Source: Xylaria sp. FL1777 (Eukaryota; Ascomycota; Sordariomycetes; Xylariales; Xylariaceae). From it: DNA of 64,000 bases. Numbering within the stretch: the stretch's first letter is position 1; each line of letters starts with the position of its first letter. A program made the translations under genes and the position numbers. A model generated the notes under the pieces. The model saw nothing but the letters and a program-made list of their open reading frames with translations, had not been told where the DNA came from and did not search any database. Location of the stretch: contig MU400664.1 of NCBI GenBank assembly GCA_022578965.1, positions 1 through 64,000 of the forward strand, in the 5' to 3' direction. This document shows positions 25,170 to 36,189 of the stretch, in pieces.

Positions 25170-25440
25170 TTATTACTTATAATATTTAAGTGTTTAAAAC
25201 TTAAATATAACTTAATTAACTATAGCTTAATTAAGTATAACAAATAATTATATAAAGTTTTATATTAGCTTTTAAATAATAGCTTTAATTATTAGCGCTA
25301 TAAATAATAAAACAGCAAAGGTGTTTAAAATTTAAATGTAGCTTGATTTACTGCAGCAAATAACTATATAAAGTTTTGCACTAGCTTTTAAAAAATAGCT
25401 TTAACTATTAGTGCAGTAAATAATAAACTTTTTTAAAAAG
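25170..25440. repeat. 131-bp tandem repeat at the left end of arm 1
   Basis: TGTTTAAAA at 25191 and 25322 starts two copies of a 131-bp unit. Each unit contains ACTATAGC/ACTGCAGC, TATATAAAGTTTTRYA and GCTTTTAAAWAATAGCTTTAA. Copy 2 keeps more G/C. The equivalent zone of arm 2 (50030-50560) holds a different number and arrangement of units. Confidence 0.75.
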
Positions 25441-26639
25441 TAACCTAAATAAAATAAAATATACTTAGCAGTAAGCTTTATTTGCTTTAAAACAAATAAT
25501 ATATTAATTATTAAAGCTTTTAATAGTTTTTTTTTTAAAAGCAAAGATTTTTGCATTTTGAGCTATTACTAAGCAATTTTTTTAAGCTTAGTATTTTTAT
25601 TATAATAAGCAATGCATTTTTGCTTTTTTTTTAGCTGCTAAAAAAAAGCGGAATACTATAGCTAGCAATACAAACAATACGTAAGCTAACGCTTTTTCTG
25701 CTAAAGCTTTGTTTTCTTAAGCTTTTAAGCTTACTTTTTTTGTTTAAAAAAGCAAAAGCTTAAACATATGCTAAGCAAACATTAAAAAAAATAACATTAT
25801 TAACTTTAAGCTTTTTGTTTTTAAGCAAACCTAGAAAACTTGTTTAGCTACTAAAGCTACTGCTTAAAAAAGCAAAGCGATTTAAGCTTAAAAAAAAAAA
25901 AAAGAACTTGCGTAAAGTAAAAGCAAAAAAAATTATAAAAAAAAAAACAGCAAAATATTATATAAAATTAAATACTAGCTTAGCAAAACCATATGCTAAA
26001 TATGCTTATATAAACTGCGATTATTTCTTTTAGATATTTGTATTTCTTTTAAAAAGTGCACTAATAAACTTTTATAAAACTAAACGTAACAAAATAGTTA
26101 CAATAAAAAAAAATTACATCTAAAATAAGTATAAAAAGCAATAATATGCTTACTATATACTATAAAAATTGTAGTAAGTAAAAAAGCTATATATATTTTT
26201 AATTATATATGTAAGCTATATTGCCTTTATAACTAATAGATTTAACTACTGCAGTTTTTAATGCAACATAAATAAGATTAAACTTTATATAAAAAATTTA
26301 ATATTATATAGGTTATGTTTTATAAATAATAATATAGCGCAAACCTTTCAAGTAAAAAACAAACAACATTATAAAAAACTTAAAAAAAAAAGCAATGCTA
26401 TATAAAGAACTAATAGTTAGCAATAATATTACATAAGCTACTTAAAGCAATACTACATAAATTTTTAGAAAAACGAATATTACTAAAGTAGTAATAATTT
26501 AAATTACTTTAGGTTATTTTTTTAGTATGCTGAGTCCTTTTTAAAAATAATATTACTTTATATTAGTTTTTATATACTTAAAAATAAGCTAAAATATAAT
26601 TATTATATAGTTTTAGATATTTTGTTTTTAGTAGCTTTT

Positions 26640-28760
26640 ATTAGTTTTGTTTTAGTTCTAAGTTTTATTATAGCTACTTATAATTACTAGAATTATAGCT
26701 ACTGTTTATTTCTAGCTTTATATTATTTATAACGTTTATTTTGTTTTTTTTTTTGCTAGTTTTACTATTGTTAGTTAGCTTTTTTACTAGCTTATGCTAT
26801 ATAGTTAGCTTTATGTCTAGCTTTTTATATAATACTACATATTTTATAAAGATTTTTTTTGCTAACGTGCTTATTTTATATAATAACTTAAATGCTAGTA
26901 TTAAGCTATTAACTTTTAAGTTTTTTAGTTTAAGCTATGCTAATAAGTTAACAAAAAGAAATAGTAGTTCTGCAGCATTAAAAAATATACTAAAGCAAAA
27001 TATACGTAGTTAAAAAAATATAGTAAGTTGCTTAATAAATATATAAAAAAGCTGTTTAAAAAATATGCGCAAAGAACTTTTACTACAATAATTAAATAAA
27101 TACTAAAGCATAGTATTAAAGCCGAAGTAAAAAATATCGTGTTTTTATTGCATAAGTGTTGTAGTATATAGGTATATATTATAGCATGCTTATATAATAG
27201 CATTGCAAACTTAATTAAGCAACTATAGCAAATATGTTAATATAGTAGCTATTAAAGCTCTTTTAAATAAGTAATTTATGTTGTTATATAATAGCTTTTT
27301 TTTTATTATATTATAGCGTAATAGCTTTAAACAGTTATATTTAAAACTAAAAAAATCTAACTTTATAGTAATACGCTTAAACAATTAAACATAAAAAAAC
27401 TTAGTTTTTTTGAAGTTTAGCATAATAAAAATATAAAAGCTAGCATACGCTTAATAATAGTTAGACTAGTTGTTAGAAAATAAGCATATAATGTTTTTAC
27501 TAGTAAATATAGCAAGCTAAGCTTTTTAAACCTTATAATGCTAAAAAGCAAAGCTTTTGCTTAATTAACTAGTATAGTTATTTAAAGCGCTAAGCATTAA
27601 TGCTATATATATAAACTAGCTTTAGTGTTTATTTATATTATAGTTGCTAAAGTTATAAGTTTTCGTTTTTAGTTTTTGCTATTATATAAAAACAGAAAAT
27701 AAAAGGTTAGCACTATTAAATAGCGCTGTTTTATTTGCTTAAAAGTTTTTAACTTTAGTTTTGCTTAAAGTATTAAAAACCCAAAAATAAATGCAGTAAA
27801 TGTTAAGTAAGCTAAAAAGTTAAAAGTAGCTTTATATATAGTTTAGCTAGCTTTTATATAAGATATTATATTATGTTTAATAAAAAAGCTTAAGCTTTTT
27901 AAAATATAACTTATAGGCTTTAAAAAACTTTAGATTATATATGTAAACAACTAATTATAATGCAAGCTTAAAAGTTTTACTGCGTAGTAGCTATGCTTTA
28001 CAGTGTTTAGCAAAAATAGTAGCATAATTAGCAATGTTTTAAAAGTTATTTAGTAATGTTGTTTTAAATTGCTTATTTATGCTTAGTATATCTTGCGTTA
28101 TATTTTACTAGGTTATTTTTAGTTAATTTTAACGCTTAAAAAAAAATAAGCAAAGCTGCTTTAAAATATAACTTATAAGTTAAAAAATATGCCATTTAAA
28201 TATATTATTTAGTACTTATAGTATGCTATACTTTTGCATTACGTTCTTTAAACTAAGCTTTTGCAATAGCTTTTTTAACCTATTAAACATATAGCAATTT
28301 TAAGTAATATGTTATAGCTATAGTACTTAAAAAGAAATATTATTAATGCAAGTTTGCTTAAAGAAAATAAGCAATATTTAGTTTATATATATATGTTTAG
28401 CATATTTAGTAGCATTAAACTGCTTTAATAATACATTACTATTAAAAAGTACAAATATTGCTAGCTTTTTAATAAGCTTAATAAAGCAAACAGTAAAAGC
28501 AAGCATAAAGTTATTTAGCTAGTATATTAAAACAAGGAAAAAAAAGTTATAAGTAGTAAGATTAATTAATAAAAATAAGCAAGTAGTTTATTAAAAAAGC
28601 AGTTTATAAAAGTTTATAGCAATTATAATATAAAACTAAAGCATATAATATTTATAGCATATATTATAGTAAAGCAGCATAAAAGCGTTAAACAAAATAA
28701 ATAATATATAATATAGCTAGCTTTTATAAAACTAAAAAGCATTAAAAAAAAAAGAAAAAT
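26640..28760 (+). pseudogene. Possible RIP-broken long reading frame inside element X
   Basis: The plus-strand frame that is open for 90 codons at 26741-27013 can be followed to about 28760. It yields peptide-like stretches separated only by TAA and TAG, for example NMRKELLLQ then LNKY, and IKQTVKASIKLFS. If the stops were Gln codons, this would be a protein of roughly 700 residues, with a hydrophobic/Ser-rich start and a Gln/Pro-rich middle. TGA is rare everywhere in this window, so its absence here is weak evidence, and I saw no clear codon-position bias in a short count. I recognise no domain. A minus-strand frame (26940-27203) is also kept in arm 2 (46966-47163), but that follows from duplication alone. 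Confidence 0.25.
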
Positions 28761-30190
28761 TAAGTAATATTACTTTTTGTGTTAATATTTTAGCTTTGCT
28801 TTAATAGTATTATTTAAATAAATTTAAGCTAAAAAGCAGCAAGTTAAACTGCAATAAATCAAAAAAATAAAATCTTTTTATAAGTATTTATATATGCTGC
28901 TTATAAAAATTGTACACTTTAACTTTAAACAAAGCTACTTTTTTAACGCAAAAGCTAGCTAAAGTAACTTTTACTATTTTTAGCTCTTTTATATCCTAAA
29001 ACATATATTATAAATATAAGTATAAACAATATCCTTAAAATAAGCTATTATTATTATAAGCTATTTTAGCTATATATGCTAACTTATTAAGCAAAGTAAA
29101 CAAAAGTATTATATTATTAGTTAAATAAAAAGGTTTAATAATACAAAACATATTTTAAAAAGCAAAATTAACTTATGTAGTATTAAAGTAAAAGTACTGC
29201 TAGTTTATTGTTAAAAGATAGTTTGTATAAAATTTCTATAAAGCACTTTTTGCTAAGTAGCTTATAGTTATATTTTTAATATTATATCCTTAGAAAAAAA
29301 AAATAAAGCTAGCAAAATAGCTAAACAAATACTAATTATATAAAGTTTTAAAGTAGTCTTAAAATAGTTCTATATATTTATATAAAATAGCGTACTGCAA
29401 TTAAGTATATTTAAAAAAGCTAAAGCCTTTTGCTAAAGCTTGCTAAATATTTGCTTTTGCTTTAGCTTAAGCAAAACTAATAAAGTATTAAGCAATAATT
29501 GCAAAAAAATAAAAAGCATGCAAAGCAAATAACATATAGTTTTCTATAAACTATTCTTGTATTTTAAATAGCAAGTAAGTAGTTTAGTGTTCAAAAATCA
29601 AAAAAAAATAGAAAAAAAAAATATAAATATAGTTATTAAAACTGTATTTAAAAAAGCCAAGCTATAAATTTTAGGTTTTATAAAGTTTTACTAAGTTAAA
29701 AACGCAGTATATATTTTAAGAAATAAAAGATTAAAACAAAAATAAATAACTTAAAGCAAATATTGCTAAAAAAAATACAGCAAAAAAACAAAGCTATATA
29801 AAATAGCTATTAATATTATATTAATAAATAATATATATTTGTTAGTAAATATTATAACAAAAGGCTTTAATAAACAAAAAGAAAAGCTTAAGCTTATTAG
29901 CATTAAAAAAAGTATGCTAAAAAAAGATCTGTAGCGCTTTTAGCTTAGCATAAAATAAAAAAAGATTAGTAAAATTATTTTGTTTTAAAAAATCAATATA
30001 AAAAGCTAAAAAGCTTTATATAAAATAATTAGTTATATATTTTAATATATAGCTAGCTATATTTATTACTTTATTTATAAAAAGAAATTAGTATTATAAA
30101 TCTAAAAATAAAAATAAAAACTATAAAAAAAAAAAGAATAGCTTATAAAAAACTAACTACTTTAAAACTAAAAAAAACAAAAAAAGAAAA

Positions 30191-30271
30191 GCCTTTAAAA
30201 AACAAAATATTCTAAGACCTAAAGTCTTTAAAAAAACTCTAGGTCTTAAAATATTTTGTTTTTTAAAAGCC
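30191..30271. repeat. Long hairpin inside arm 1
   Basis: An imperfect inverted repeat of about 35 bp per side, running from GCCTTTAAAAAACAAAATAT to its complement ending ATTTTGTTTTTTAAAAGCC. AAGACCTAAAGT faces ACTCTAGGTCTT near the loop. Four or so mismatches are all of the transition type. The same hairpin is conserved in arm 2 at 34524-34603, so it belongs to the element. It could be a structural element or a nested foldback insertion. Confidence 0.75.
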
Positions 30272-30868
30272 TTTTTAAAAGTATAAGCAAGCTAACAATA
30301 TAAACAAAAATAAAAAAAAATAAAAAGAACAGGAAATAAAGCATACTATAGTTGTATTAATAGAAATAAAAGTATAAAATTTGTTTTTGTATGCAATAAT
30401 GCGCATTGTTAAATAAAAAAGAAAACTGCTAGCTAAGCTAATTATAATAAACTAGTAATAAAAAAAGAAAAACAAAAGCAAGCAAACAATTTTTGCTAAA
30501 AATAAAGGCTTTACTACTAATAAAAACAAAGAAATTCTGCTGTAATAAAGTAAAAAAAAAATTAAGCAATAAACTAACAAGCTTATTTAAAATATAGAGC
30601 GTAAAAAACAAAAAAAAAATCAAAAAAAAAAAAATAACTGGTTTTAAGGCATTTAAAATAGTGCTATTACTTTTGTTGCTATTAAAAAGGCCTAGGTTAC
30701 TAAAACTAAAAAAACTTTAAAATTAAAAACAGGCAAAAAAAGCAAAAAAAAAAGAAAGTTTTAGTTTAAGCAGTTTAAGATTTATAGCATTACTATTGTT
30801 TAAATCTAAAAAAGTAAGGCTATTTATGTATAGCAGTTCTAAAAATTGCCTAAACAAAAAAGTAAAAA

Positions 30869-31746
30869 ATAGTAATAGCACTTAAAAATAAATAAAAAAA
30901 AGTTAAGTAATTAAAAACAAAACATTTGTAAAAAAAAAAAAAAAAAATAAACAAAATTAGCTCTAAGTAAAATAATAATAGTGTAAAAGCAAATTAAAAG
31001 TTAAAAGCAGTAAAGTAAAAGCATAAAAGTATATAAGTACTAAAGTGTTTTTATTAAAAAACAAGTTAGAAAAAAGAATACAAAATTAATTAAAAAGTTA
31101 AACAGCTTTTTGTTTTAGTTTAATAATTTATTATGCTTAAGCTTTTTTGCGTTTTTGCTAATTATGTTTAGCAGCTAATAAAAGCATAATAATTAAGCTA
31201 TAAAAAAAACAGTAAAGCAAGCAAAAATAGTAATACAACAAGTAAAAGCACTAAAAAAAAGCAAGCAAAAATAGTAATATAACAAGTAAAAGCGCTAAAA
31301 AAAAGCTAAAAAAGTGCTAAACAGGCATTAAACAAGCACTAAAAAATAAGCTTAATAATAGCGCGCAACTTAAGAAAAAATAAGCTATAACAGAAATATA
31401 AATGCAATAAAAACGGAAAAAAGAAAAAAAAAAAAAAAAAGCAATAATAATAAAGAATAAAATTTATAAACAAATTTTCATAATGTGCATCGAAAGGGTT
31501 ATAATATTATAAAAAGGTTAATATGCAGAAAATTAAGTACATTAAGCAGCAAAAAAAAAATAATTAGCTTTAAATAAAGCGATGTAGAAGTATTATTATG
31601 CTAAGCTAGCAAATTGCAAGAATAAAAGCACGTAAAGCCAGCAGATAATTAGGCATAAAAGCTGTTAGTAAAAAAATCGATGGAAATTTTTACTAAGTTA
31701 AACATATAAACATGCTGCTAACTTTAACCCGAGGAACGGAAAGATT
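30869..31746. repeat. 0.88-kb direct repeat unit R, copy 1
   Basis: This unit aligns end to end, in the same orientation, with 32926-33810, starting at ATAGTAATAGYACTTAAAAA and ending at CG(G/A)AAAGATT. Internal landmarks are AAGTGTTTTTATTAAAAAA, GCAAGCAAAAATARTAA repeated twice, AATAGCGCGCAACTTAA and AAATAAAGCGATGYAGAAGT. Copy 1 keeps more G and C (ATCGATGGAAATTTT, CCGAGGAACGG) than copy 2. The first 117 bp also belong to arm 1. The unit looks like an LTR or a transposon end, but no TG...CA termini or target duplication are evident. Confidence 0.8.
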
Positions 31747-32835
31747 ATTTTAATTAGCTAGAACTAAAAAAAAGAAATTAATTTTAAACAAAGCATTTAG
31801 CATGTTTTAATTAAATTTTAGAAAAACAACTAGTAATAGCTATACTGCTTTAATATGCTGTTCTTGTTTTTTAGCTACATAACGCTTTTTTGTTTTAATT
31901 TGCTTAAGCTTTTTTAAGCTACTTAAACTACAAGCTATAACAACAGTTATTTTTTTTTGCTATAATTTCTTTTATTACTTAAAACAATAGATTTTTGCAC
32001 TTATTTTTTTATGCTTTTTTATTAGCAAGTTTAGTTTATTTTTTAGCTTTTTATACTAAAAAATAAGCTGCTATATTTGCTTTAAAAATAAACTTTTAGC
32101 GTTATAATTTACTTATTTAGCTATAATACACTTAATATATTAATTGGAGTTAAATTTTAACATTAAACATTTTATGCTATAATAATTGTAGCAAAAGTAT
32201 AAAGCTATTTTAATTAATTTTAGTTTAATAAAAAAAAGCAAAGCAAAGTTTTATTAAGCCTTTTGTTTAAAACGCAACAAGCAAAGTTTTTTAAAAACCC
32301 TACTAAACATAATAAGCATAAAGAACAAAAAACAAAAGATAAAAAAAGAAAACTTACGAAAAAAAAAATATAAAATTATTAAAATAACAATTACAGAAAA
32401 AAAAAATAATGTTATAAAATAAGCTAACTAAGCTAATTAAAAGCTAGGTATAAAAAAAGCATGCGTAAAAAAAGTCCTATTCGTTAAAAAAATATATATT
32501 TAAACTACTATAAAGGTTTAATGCATAAATTTAACAAACTTAAGCGTTAAGTCTATTAAGCTTTAAACTTAACGAACTTAAGCATTAAATCTATTAAGCT
32601 TTAAACTTAAAACAGTATAGCATTAAATTTATTAAAAAAAGCAACGTTTATAAATTACTACTATTGTTTTCTTTGTTTATATAATTATGCATTTCTTATA
32701 TTTAGTTACTTATTTAATTTTTAGCTCTTTAGCTATTAATTTCTTTATAACTGCTAAGCACTAATGCACTTATTACTTTTAATCCTTTAAGACCCCTATT
32801 AATACATAGTAATAAAAGTACCCTAAAAACCTCCC
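31747..32835. other. Spacer between the R copies, no gene
   Basis: About 1.1 kb between the two R units has no ORF and no match elsewhere in the window that I could find. It includes a 38-bp tandem repeat (about 32527-32640) with ACTTAAGC(G/A)TTAA at 32538 and 32576. From about 32770 the sequence is noticeably richer in C on the top strand (AGACCCCTATTAATACATAG, CCTCCCTAACGG). Confidence 0.6.
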
Positions 32836-32924
32836 TAACGGACTACTATTAAAGATCCTATTATTACCTGCAAATTAAAACCCCAAAAGCAAACCTGTTA
32901 TATTAATGTATAACAGGTCCGTTA
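32836..32924. mobile_element. MITE-like 89-bp element with TAACGGAC termini
   Basis: The 8-bp inverted ends TAACGGAC (32836-32843) and GTCCGTTA (32917-32924) enclose less mutated DNA. A perfect 10-bp hairpin lies at its right end: ACCTGTTATA (32893-32902), loop TTAATG, TATAACAGGT (32909-32918). If the outer TA is a target duplication, the inverted ends are ACGGAC/GTCCGT, as in TA-inserting Tc1/mariner-type MITEs. The size is small for a MITE, and only one copy is present here. The right end directly abuts R copy 2. Confidence 0.45.
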
Positions 32925-32925
32925 T

Positions 32926-33810
32926 ATAGTAATAGTACTTAAAAATAAATAAAAGAAAGTTAAATAGTTAAAAATAAAACGTTTGTAAAAAAAAAAAGAA
33001 AAATAAGCAAAATTAGCTATAAATAAAATAATAGTAGTACAAAGGCAAATTAAAAGTTAAAAGCAATAAAGTAAAAATATAAAAGTATATAAGTGCTAAA
33101 GTGTTTTTATTAAAAAATAAATTAAAAGAAAAAATATAAAATTAATTAAAAAGTTAAGCAGCTTTTGTTTTAGTTTAACAATTTATTATGCTTAAGCTTT
33201 TTTGCATTTTTGCTAATTATGTTTAGCAGCTAATAAAAGCATAGTAATTAAGCTATAAAAAAAACAGTAAAGCAAGCAAAAATAATAATATAATAAGTAA
33301 AAGCGCTAAAAAAAAGCAAGCAAAAATAGTAACATAATAAATAAAAGCGCTAAAAAAAAGCTAAAAAAGCACTAAACAAGCACTAAACAAGCATTAAACA
33401 AGCATTAAAAAATAAGCTTAATAATAGCGCGCAACTTAAAAAAAAACAAGCTATAATAAGAATACAAATATAATAAGAACAAAGAAAAAAAAAAAAAAGA
33501 AAAAGCAATAGTAATAAACAATAGAATTTATAAACGAATTTTTATAATGTGCATTAAAAGAGTTATAGTGTTGCAAAAAGGTTAATATATAGAAAATTAA
33601 GTACATTAAGCAGCAAAAAAAAAATAATTAGCTTTAAATAAAGCGATGCAGAAGTATTGTTACGCTAAGCTAGCAAATTGCAAAAATAAAAGCACACAAA
33701 GCTAGCAAATAATTAAGCATAAAAGCTATTAGTAAAAAAATCAATAAAAACTTTCACTAAGTTAAACGTATAAATATACTGTTAACCTTAACTTAAAAAA
33801 CGAAAAGATT
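32926..33810. repeat. 0.88-kb direct repeat unit R, copy 2
   Basis: This is the second copy of the unit at 30869-31746, offset by 2057 bp and in the same orientation. It carries more A/T at the variable positions, for example ATCAATAAAAACTTT where copy 1 has ATCGATGGAAATTTT. Its right end joins directly to the reversed arm 2 at about 33811, whose first 117 bp are the reverse complement of the start of R. The junction is therefore a small palindrome-like rearrangement. Confidence 0.8.
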
Positions 33811-34523
33811 TTGTTTTTATACTATTATTATTTTATTTATAGCTAATTTTGCTTATTTTTTTTTTCTTATAAATGTTTTATTTTTAATTACTTAATTTTT
33901 TTTTATTTATTTTTAAGTATTATTGCTACTTTTTACTTTTTTGTTTAAGTAATTTCTAGAATTGCTATATATAAATAGCTTTGCTTTTTTAAATTTAAAT
34001 AATAATAATATTATAAATTTTAAACTGCTTAAACTAGAACTTTTTTTTTTTTTTGCTTTTTTTACTTATTTTTAATTTTAAAGTTTTTTTAGTTTTAATA
34101 ACTTAAGCTTTTTTAATAACAATAAAAGTAATAGTACTATTTTAAACGCTTTAAAACTAGTTATTTTTTTTTTAATCTTTTTTTTGTTTTTTATGCTTTA
34201 TATTTTAAATAAGCTTATTATTTTATTTTTTAACCTTTTTTTTACTTTATTATAACAAAATTTCTTTGTTTTTATTACTAATAAAGCTTTTATTTTTAAT
34301 AAGCATTATTTTTTTGCTTTTGCTTTTTTTTTTATTACTAGTTTATTATAATTAGTTTAACTAGCAGTTTTTATTTTTATGTAATAATATATATTATTAT
34401 ACATAAAAATAAATTTTATACTTTTATTTTTATTAATATAACTATAATATGGTTTATTTTTTATTTTCTTTTGTTTTTTTTTATTTTTGTTTATATTATT
34501 AGCTTGCTTATATTTTTAAAACA

Positions 34524-34603
34524 GCTTTTAAAAAACAAAATATTTTAAGACCTAAAGTTTTTTAAAAAACTATAAGTTTTAAAATATTTCGTTTTTTAAA
34601 GGC
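34524..34603. repeat. Long hairpin inside arm 2
   Basis: Counterpart of the hairpin at 30191-30271. AGCTTTTAAAAAACAAAATA and AAGACCTAAAG face CTATAAGTTTTAAAATATTT and TTTTTTAAAGGC. Both arms keep most of the pairing despite separate mutation. Confidence 0.75.
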
Positions 34604-35897
34604 TTTTTTTTTTTGTTCTTTTTAGTTTTAAAATAATTAATCTTTTATAAGCTATTTTTTTTTTTTTATAGTTTTTATTTTTTTTTTAGATTTATAATAC
34701 TAATTTTTTCTTATAAATAAAATAATAAATATAGCTAGCTATATATTAAAATATATAACTAATTATTTTATATAAAGCTTTTTAGTTTTTTATATTAATT
34801 TTTTAAAACAAAATAATTTTATTAACTTTTTTTTATTTTATACTAAGCTAAAAGCGCTATAAATTTTTTTTTAGCATACTTTTTTTAATGCTAATAAGCT
34901 TACGTTTTTTTTTTATTTATTAAAGCCTTTTATTATAATATTTATTAATAAATATATATTATTTATTAATATAATATTAATAGCTATATTATTTAGCTTT
35001 GTTTTTTTGCTGCATTTTTTTTAGTAATATTAAATTTAAGTTATTTATTTTTTTTTTATTTTATTTTTTTTTAAAATTTATATTGCATTTTTAACTTAGT
35101 AAAACTTTATAAAACTTAAAATTTATAGTTTAGCTTTTTTAAATATAGTTTTAATAATATTATTTATTTTGTTTTTTTTTACTTTTTTTTAATTTTTAAA
35201 TATTAAACTACTTATTTGCTATTTAAAATATAAAAACAGTTCATAAAAAAATATATATTATTTGCTTTATATGCTTTTTATTTATTTATAATTATTGCTT
35301 AGCACTTTATTAGTTTTATTTAAGCTAAAACAAAAGTAAATATTTAGTAAGCTTTAGCAAAAAGCTTTAGTTTTTTTTAGTATATTTAATTATAGTATAC
35401 TATTTTATGCAAATATATAAAACTATTTTAAAACTACTTTAAAACTTTATATAATTAATATTTGTTTAGTTATTTTATTAGTTTTATTTTCTTTTTATAA
35501 AAACATAATATTAAAAATATAACTATAAGCTATTTAGCAAAAAATGCTTTATAAAAATTTTATATAAACTATTTTTTAACAGTAAACTAGTAGTATTTTT
35601 ATTTTAACGTTATATAAATTAACTTTATTTTTTAAAACGTAGTTTATATTATTAAACTTTTTTATTTAACTAATAATATAATACTTTTATATACTTTGTT
35701 TTATAAGTTAGCATGCTTAACTAAAAAAGCATATAATAATAATAGTTTATTTTAAAAATATTATTAAATTTTTTATTTATAATACTTGTTTTAAAATATA
35801 AAAACGCTAAAAATAATAAAAACTATTAGCTAGCTTTTAAGTTAAAAAAATAGCTTTATGCTAAATTAAGTTATATAATTTTTATAAATAATATATA

Positions 35898-35902
35898 TAA
35901 AT
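35898..35902. repeat. Target-site duplication, left (TAAAT)
   Basis: TAAAT directly precedes the 5' end of the LTR element and is repeated at 43275-43279 directly after its 3' end. Arm 1 has a single copy (ATTTA on the top strand, 28886-28890) in otherwise continuous sequence. This is the empty site and makes the boundary call firm. Five bp is the usual duplication length for LTR retrotransposons. Confidence 0.9.
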
Positions 35903-36189
35903 TGTTAAATAGGCTTTATATAATTGTACGTTTAATATATATGTACTAAAATAAAGTACAATAATCTTTGTATTATAAGCTGTTTATGTTTTGTATATTT
36001 AAAAGAAAAAAAAGTTTATATAAAGCAAAAGTTCTTTTTTATGTGTAAAAACTTTGCTAGCGTACAAGCTAAGCTAACACTAAAATTACTTCGGTTTATA
36101 TAATAGCTTTTATATAAAGTGGTTTTCGTGCAAAACCTATTATACGTATTATATATAAAAGTTGCAACTAATAACTAGTTATTTTAATA
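35903..36189. repeat. LTR (left) of the 7.4-kb retrotransposon
   Basis: 287 bp starting TGTTAAATAGGC and ending AGTTATTTTAATA. The final TA is presumably a mutated CA, giving canonical TG...CA ends. It aligns without gaps to 42988-43274, with about 30 differences by eye, all C/T or G/A. A third copy starts at 60180. The minus-strand reading (TATTAAAATAAC at the left end) includes a TATATATAAT-rich region that could hold a promoter. Confidence 0.9.

Larger units (their letters stand above)
25140..30985 (+). repeat. Large inverted repeat, arm 1 (element X, uninterrupted)
   Basis: About 5.8 kb that reappears in reverse complement, in pieces, between 33811 and 50560. Clear anchor matches are 26560-26660 with 47440-47560, 26940-27203 with 46966-47163, 28897-30985 with 33811-35902, and 25500-25620 with sequence near 48375 and 49925-50040. 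Differences between the arms are overwhelmingly C/T and G/A. Arm 1 carries single, empty versions of both insertion sites seen in arm 2 (ATTTA at 28886-28890 and TTTAGCTAGTATAT at 28514-28527). The element's ends are not clear. The left end is a tandem repeat, and the right end runs into the 0.88-kb unit at 30869. Its class is unknown. Confidence 0.85.
33811..35902 (-). repeat. Inverted repeat, arm 2, segment a
   Basis: This is the reverse complement of about 28897-30985 of arm 1, close to collinear throughout, including the conserved hairpin at 34524-34603. The top strand is T-rich where arm 1 is A-rich. It stops at TAAAT (35898-35902), the left target duplication of the LTR element. The match resumes at 43275 on the other side of that insertion. 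Confidence 0.88.

Noticed and set aside
26640..28760. Absence of TGA stops as proof of a coding frame
   Set aside because: TGA and TCA are rare throughout the window on both strands, so the absence is expected and only weakly informative.
30869..33810. The two R copies as LTRs of a 2.9-kb retrotransposon
   Set aside because: There are no TG...CA ends and no flanking duplication. The first part of R continues into arm 1 and recurs reversed at the start of arm 2.
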